21,676 nt of DNA from Chara braunii. Its lineage: Eukaryota; Streptophyta; Charophyceae; Charales; Characeae. Of this stretch, positions 18,030 through 21,676 are shown piece after piece. Where the stretch lies: assembly GCA_003427395.1 (NCBI GenBank), contig BFEA01000146.1, positions 1,763,658 to 1,785,333 on the forward strand. Direction: 5' to 3'. Position 1 is the first letter of the stretch. Every line of letters starts with the position of its first letter. Below the pieces are notes generated by a model. It was not told where the DNA came from, did no database searches, and was given only the letters and a program-made list of their open reading frames with translations. Made by a program: the position numbers and the translations under genes.

Positions 18030-18358
18030 GAAAAAGAAATCCAACCCCCTTTCTGGAAATTGCTGCCCACCTGTGGAATCTTTCCCTTAGCCACAACACC
18101 CTACTGGAATTACCAACAACAGAAGCAGGCCTGCACGTCGTATGGCGATTCGCACAAGCCATCCATATTATGTTCAGAACTTCAGACCAATCAAGTGGGC
18201 TATCTCTGTTCTCTGATCAAATTGATAAATTTGATATTGAATCCGTGGTCCATCGGACCCCACTCAGGGGGCTGGAGGAGCAAACCAGAAGGGGTACCCC
18301 AAAGAAAGCCAAGCTGGAAGAACAAATAGAAGGGGTACTGCAAAGAAAGCCAAAGTAA
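18030..18358 (+). other. Open stretch with faint armadillo-like segment
   Basis: A plus-strand frame is open from about 17993 to TAA at 18356-18358. Its middle reads LEIAAHLWNLSLSHNTLLE then LPTTEAGLHVVWRFAQA, whose pattern (AA-LWNLS-----LLEL---AGL--V) recalls one armadillo/HEAT-type helix pair. The C-terminal part is a duplicated basic segment (RRGTPKKAKLEEQ, IEGVLQRKPK), made by a 41-bp repeat (AGAAGGGGTACCCCAAAGAAAGC from 18287, again from 18328). There is no start codon of note, and a neighbouring frame is also open, so this could be an exon remnant or chance. Confidence 0.25.
18287..18355. repeat. 41-bp tandem duplication
   Basis: AGAAGGGGTACCCCAAAGAA then AGCCAAG (18287) recurs as AGAAGGGGTACTGCAAAGAA then AGCCAAAG (18328). 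Confidence 0.85.
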
Positions 18359-18437
18359 AGATGCTCAAGAAAGGAATATAACCGATCTGTTGTGCTTCAG
18401 GTTGGTTGCGCTAGGGGTGAAACTAAACTGTTTCATT

Positions 18438-18559
18438 GGGCCTTGCCACACCACTCGAGAAATGTGAAAAAGACAAAATTGTGGAGGGTGCACCTGGCCA
18501 TGTTCTAGCAAGAAGTTCATTCTCATTTTGCACATTTTGAGAGTGGTGTGGCGATGCCC
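18438..18559. mobile_element. MITE copy C
   Basis: 122 bp flanked by ATT (18435-18437 and 18560-18562), the same length as copy B. It has the best-preserved inverted ends: GGGCCTTGCCACACCACTCG then AGAAATGTGAAAAA against the reverse complement GGGCATCGCCACACCACTCT then CAAAATGTGCAAAATG. The interior in reverse orientation is TTCTTGCTAGAACATGGCCA then GGTGCACCCTCCACAATTTT. Confidence 0.85.
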
Positions 18560-18685
18560 ATTGTTGGATTTCCTCATCTCAAGTGTGCTTCATTGTCTGC
18601 AGTAGAGGTAAAGCTGCTTCAATTTTGGATGTACTTGTTTGGGTGGAGCAGGTGCTCGCAGGTGCTCGTGCATTGACAATCTACG

Positions 18686-18687
<2 letters not shown>

Positions 18688-18739
<52 letters not shown>
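18688..18739. repeat. (CA)n microsatellite
   Basis: An uninterrupted run of about 26 CA units. Long pure tract, likely polymorphic. Confidence 0.97.
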
Positions 18740-18962
18740 CCTCCTGATGAGTGGGTGAAAGTCCGACGACACAGTCTCTGGCACAGTCATGCTTTTTTTT
18801 CCGAGTGCATAGCGAATATGACAACACACTCAAAACAAACAAACAGATTCTGCTGGGGAAAAGGAAGCTGGAATTCCATTGCACCTGGAGGACCCTCCTA
18901 TAGACCGCATGCTGAGTAACAGATGAGGAATATCCCTATCACATTTAATTTCCCGTCACTGC
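18740..18962. other. Spacer without gene
   Basis: Ordinary-composition DNA between the CA repeat and the SINE fragment. No coding or structural signal seen. Confidence 0.5.
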
Positions 18963-19030
18963 TAGGATTTGACAGGCTATTGAATTGCTTCAATTTGCTT
19001 GGGCTTAAAAGAATTAGCCTTAAAAAAAAG
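18963..19030 (+). mobile_element. SINE 3' fragment
   Basis: GGATTTGACAGGCTATTGAA then a short insertion and TGCTTGGGCTTAAAAGAATT AGCC with an A run matches the 3' end of the SINE at 6817-7285. Only the tail is present: a strongly 5'-truncated copy, or the tail of another element that shares it. Confidence 0.75.
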
Positions 19031-19104
19031 AGAGTCTGATCTCCACTTTGGTCAACAAATACAAGGGACACAGTGACACACATTCATTTGCCAATAACGG
19101 CAGA

Positions 19105-19416
19105 TAACAGCGATTTTGTCAAAACGGACGTCGTATATTTTTTGAATGAAATTGAAATCTGACGGTTTGGCAAAAATTTCATGAAATTGAGGGTACGGCG
19201 TTCTGAAAACTCCCTACCGCCTTGATGTATCTGAACTGGGCAGAAGTCCATATACATCCAAGGGGTATGGCGTTCTTCGGCTAAGTCGAGATACATTCAG
19301 TGGGTAGTGCATTTTCGGGATGCCGTACCCTCAATTTCATGAAAGTTTTGCCAAACAGTGAGATTTCAATTGTGTTAAAACTTAAAAAAATGTCCGTTTT
19401 GACGAAATTGCTGTTA
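19105..19416. mobile_element. 312-bp foldback element
   Basis: Long inverted arms. The left one starts TAACAGCGATTTTGTCAAAA then CGGAC; the right one, reverse-complemented, starts TAACAGCAATTTCGTCAAAA then CGGAC. Both continue with ATTGAAATCT, GTTTGGCAAAA and TTTCATGAAATTGAGGGTAC then GGC. Weaker pairing (GAAAA, CTACC, ATGTATCT) reaches almost to the centre near 19260, giving arms of about 110 bp of good match plus 40-50 bp of weak match. No ORF. I found no convincing target duplication. Confidence 0.8.
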
Positions 19417-19487
19417 GATAACCTTGACTCGTACGACACAGCAAGATCACATAGCGCACATTGACATGCCCGGGCTCTCAGCCGCCA

Positions 19488-19821
19488 GTGGCATTGAGCA
19501 GAGACTGCTGATGTTCATAGGGGGAGGGGACCGGAGGGGAGGCACAGTGACTGGTCCATCGAAAAAACTCGGTCCTGATGCTACCGGCTGACCCCTGGCC
19601 GGTCGCCCACCTGCTGTAGCAGGTATCGCACCTGCTGGTGGGTGCAGCTCCCGCATGTTCCCTCGTTGGAGGCTTGAGCACGGATGTGGCTGCTACGGGG
19701 TTCCCCGTAATACTATAATGACAATAAAAAAAGGCCTGAAAGGCCATCCTGTCCAGATTTGACAGGTAATTGAATTGGTTGGGGTTAAAGAATTAGCCTT
19801 AGAAAAAAAGAAAAAAAAAAA
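19488..19821 (+). mobile_element. SINE, 5'-truncated copy
   Basis: Matches 6951-7280 of the complete SINE nearly throughout (AGTGGCATTGAGCAGAG to TAAAGAATTAGCCTTA plus A-rich tail). It has a 10-bp insertion (GGACCGGAGG-like) after AGGGGGAGGGG. The tRNA-like head with the A and B boxes is missing, so it could not be transcribed by RNA polymerase III. No target duplication is evident. Confidence 0.88.
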
Positions 19822-19870
19822 CGCTGCTCTCCAACACCTTGATAATTCGCCGAGCCCCCTTTCCTTCCCG

Positions 19871-19903
19871 CTCCTCCCCCTCCCCCTCCCCCTCCCCCTC
19901 CCC
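19871..19903 (-). repeat. C-rich tract with G-quadruplex potential
   Basis: Repeated CTCCCC/CCCCCT units. The minus strand holds at least five runs of four or five G separated by single A, a textbook quadruplex-forming pattern. Located just after the truncated SINE tail. Confidence 0.8.
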
Positions 19904-20100
19904 GGCCATCACCACCCTTCTCCGCCCCTCTCCGAAGGTGTCCAGCATAGGCTAAGAAATGGGCGGAAATATATTTTGATATTGGATCCCTTAATTTGAA
20001 TGGTGTAGAGTCGGCTGTGAGAGCACAAGAAATGGAAAACGTTATTTTGTTTTTGTTTTGGATGATGATCACATGCAAAGATATAGGCGCAGCTACTGGC
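19904..20100. other. Spacer without gene
   Basis: Mixed-composition DNA between the C-rich tract and dispersed repeat copy 2. No feature recognised. Confidence 0.45.
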
Positions 20101-20330
20101 AAAATGCTCAGTCTTTGCGTTAGCCGGACCTCCACTGGCGCCCCCAACCCTGCACCCTAAACCAGTAGGGCAAGGGGCAACTTGCAATATCCTCTTCACC
20201 ATGAGAGGTAGCTATGCTTGCAGGGGTCCCCTCTGTCTCGCCTTAGGAGTAGTGGTATGTAAATAGTGAATCGCAAAAAAATAATTTGAGAGAAGGCCAT
20301 GGTGTAGTTTTCGGAAAAAAGAAAATTAAA
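20101..20330 (+). repeat. Dispersed repeat, copy 2
   Basis: Collinear with 8489-8700: AAAATGCTCAGTCTTTGCGT, TAGCCGGACC, GAGGTAGCTATGCTTGCAGG, GCCTTAGGAGTAGTGGTA, AATTTGAGAGAAGGCC and GTGTAGTTTT. Same orientation as copy 1, with a single tail. Confidence 0.7.
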
Positions 20331-20354
20331 GATGGAACTCTAAATAGTTTTCGT

Positions 20355-21000
20355 CTTCCTGGTCGCCATCCTTCCCATCCTCCTTCTTCCCCTCCTCCCA
20401 GTTGTCATCACGGCCATATTCTTTTGTCTTCCTCCTCATCCTCCCCCTCCTCCTACTCGCCCCTCCTCCACCTGTTTGTCGTCCTCCCGTTCCTCCTCCT
20501 TCCCCCTCTTCTTGCTGTGCTCCTCTAGGTCGTCGTCCTGCCCCCACCTCCCCCATGCAAGTGGAATGAATCTACTGCTGGAACATGGGGAGATACACAG
20601 GCATATTTTTTTGTCTTCCTGGTCACCGTCCTCCCCGTTCTCCTCCTTCCTCTCCTCCCACTCGTCATGCCACCCGTTCTCCACCTGTCCGTCGTCCTCC
20701 CGTTCCTCCTCTAGCGGGGCCTGTTCCTCGTCCTCCCATTCCTCCTCCTTGCCCCCCTCCCGCTCCCCTCCTCCGGCTTGGCATCCCGCCCCCTCCCCCC
20801 GGTTGCAAAGTGGGAAGAATCTTCCGCTGGAACATGGGAAGATACACGGGCATAGTTTTTTTCCCTTCCTGGACGTCGTCCTCCCCGTCCTCCTCCTTTC
20901 CTTCCTCCCACTCGTCATCCCTCCCATTCTTCATGCCGAGCTGCGCGTCCTCCCATTCCTCCTCCTTCCCCTCCCCCCAGTCGTCATCTCGCCCCTTCTG
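20355..21000. repeat. 260-bp pyrimidine-rich tandem array
   Basis: CTTCCT anchors the units at 20355, 20615 and 20875: an exact 260-bp period twice, with the third unit partial. Each unit is mostly CCTCC/TCCTC sequence with GTCGTCCTCC and CACTCGTCAT-like blocks. The 20560-20610 and 20810-20865 boundaries contain GCTGGAACATGGGRAGATAC then ACRGGCAT and a T run. Long open frames on both strands (for example Glu/Gly/Arg-rich on minus) are composition artefacts. Confidence 0.85.
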
Positions 21001-21076
21001 ACCTCTACCCCCCCGGCGCTGCCAGCTCTCCCTGCCCGACCTCTACCCCCCGGGCGCTGCCAGCTCTCCCTGCCCG
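21000..21076. repeat. 38-bp tandem duplication
   Basis: GACCTCTACCCCCCCGGCGC then TGCCAGCTCTCCCTGCCC begins at 21000 and again at 21038 with one difference. Confidence 0.9.
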
Positions 21077-21444
21077 CGACGCTGGACTGACCCTTTAAAT
21101 TTTAAAAAAAGTTGGAGAGAGGGTGGCAAGGAAGATGGCGTCAACGTTGCAAAAGCTCGCAGAGAGCAAGACAAGAGCGTGGGAGGAGGACACCCAGAGT
21201 ATGGCAAGAGCAGACCGAACGAAGATCCACCACTTTGCTGGGGTGGGGTGTTGATTTGGTAATGTGAGGTGCTGACCCGCAAACCTCGATTTAGGATCTG
21301 ATCGGATCCTGCAAACATTTGGCTAAACTCAATATTACTGGGGATGCTGGACCTGATTGCCAGCAAGTGTCGCTCCCCACTAATAGAATGGAGCCATTGA
21401 CAACGGCATTCTCGAAGAAACTTTCGAGTTCTTCTGGACCAGCA
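21077..21444. other. Unassigned sequence, one short ORF
   Basis: An ATG in a good context (GAAGATGGCG, 21135) opens a 39-codon frame (MASTLQKLAESKTRAWEED...) to a stop at 21252-21254. A GT-containing donor-like site (TTTGGTAATG) follows the stop. It could be the first exon of a gene leaving the window, but nothing else supports this. No other signal. Confidence 0.25.
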
Positions 21445-21480
21445 GGGAGGCGCGGCGCGACCGGGAGCGCCGCGCCTCCC
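21445..21480. repeat. 13-bp GC-rich hairpin
   Basis: GGGAGGCGCGGCG, a 10-base loop, then CGCCGCGCCTCCC: a perfect 13-bp stem. Confidence 0.9.
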
Positions 21481-21500
21481 GGCCTGCCATTTGCCCGGTC

Positions 21501-21602
21501 CGTCGCGCGCCCGTGGTGCTTCGTCGTTTTCATGTCTGCTGGTGCGGTTTCCGCCGCACACCCGCGGTGCTTCGTCGTCTGCATGTCTGCTGGTGCGGTT
21601 TC
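21501..21602. repeat. 51-bp tandem duplication
   Basis: Two 51-bp units share GGTGCTTCGTCGTYTKCATG then TCTGCTGGTGCGGTTTC. The period is 17 codons and one plus-strand frame stays open through both, but the window ends soon after and no protein is recognised. Confidence 0.88.
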
Positions 21603-21676
21603 GGGCGATCTCACGTAAGCATGAGGGTGATGGTGGTTGGGGATGTTATCGCTTAGCGCGTGGAGTGTATCTTGAA

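Noticed and set aside
18688-18739. Direct-repeat array as CRISPR
   Set aside because: It is a dinucleotide repeat with no spacers; no other direct-repeat array in the window has spacer structure.
18681-18884. Minus-strand frame with a (Cys-Val)n run
   Set aside because: It is a translation of the CA microsatellite.
20436-21090. Long frames on both strands (up to 204 codons)
   Set aside because: They lie entirely in the 260-bp pyrimidine-rich array; Ser/Pro-rich on plus and Glu/Gly/Arg-rich on minus are what such DNA always encodes.

Overview
This window reads as a repeat-dense, apparently gene-poor stretch of a plant-lineage nuclear genome. Two or more LINEs carry a plant-type ORF2 layout (endonuclease, reverse transcriptase, then a C-terminal Cys/His region like zf-RVT). 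There is also a tRNA-headed SINE, several short inverted-repeat elements with target-site duplications, and long microsatellites and pyrimidine-rich satellites. A streptophyte alga such as a charophyte would fit, but this is a guess from element style. I found no intact host gene, no prokaryotic operon, no rRNA gene and no CRISPR array.

Layout. 1-640: CA repeat, a diverged duplication with tRNA-like promoter boxes on the minus strand, and T/C-rich DNA. 643-771: a short inverted-repeat element (MITE copy A). About 895-1903 (minus): a broken gag-like reading frame with an in-frame 10-residue repeat; 1904-2620 may be its leader or LTR. 2620-3279: nothing coding. 3315-6588: a 5'-truncated LINE (LINE-A), inserted into one of two neighbouring copies of a short local repeat. 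6701-7589: an inverted-repeat element with a 3-bp target duplication, itself interrupted by a complete 469-bp SINE with a 14-bp target duplication. 7897-8392: three hairpin elements in close succession. 8489-8767: a dispersed repeat whose second copy is at 20101-20330. 8831-9045: a 120-bp tandem duplication.

9190 to about 17255: a long, heavily decayed LINE (LINE-C) with ORF1, ORF2 and a 3' region. Its ORF1 is split by a second truncated LINE (LINE-B, 9558-10780) flanked by 18/19-bp near-identical duplications. LINE-B and LINE-A share their 3' regions and C-terminal coding sequence and belong to one family; LINE-C is a different family. LINE-C also carries many local tandem duplications, one of which is an exact 75-bp repeat around a single N and probably an assembly artefact.

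17255-18430: older unidentified sequence interrupted by a GC-armed foldback element (17464-17758, 5-bp target duplication) and MITE copy B (17846-17967). Removing both insertions leaves open reading on the minus strand, and 18030-18358 (+) is open with a faint armadillo-like stretch. MITE copy C (18438-18559), a CA repeat, a SINE 3' fragment, a 312-bp foldback element (19105-19416), a 5'-truncated SINE and a C-rich tract with G-quadruplex potential follow. From 20355 there is a pyrimidine-rich array with an exact 260-bp period whose units contain the core of the MITE A/B/C family. The window ends with short GC-rich tandem repeats.

The elements record an order of events: LINE-C before LINE-B; the local repeat before LINE-A; the 889-bp inverted-repeat element before the SINE. 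The candidates for undescribed biology are the mobile-element families: the 122-bp MITE and its relation to the 260-bp satellite, the triple hairpin cluster, the 5-bp-duplication foldback, and the SINE.
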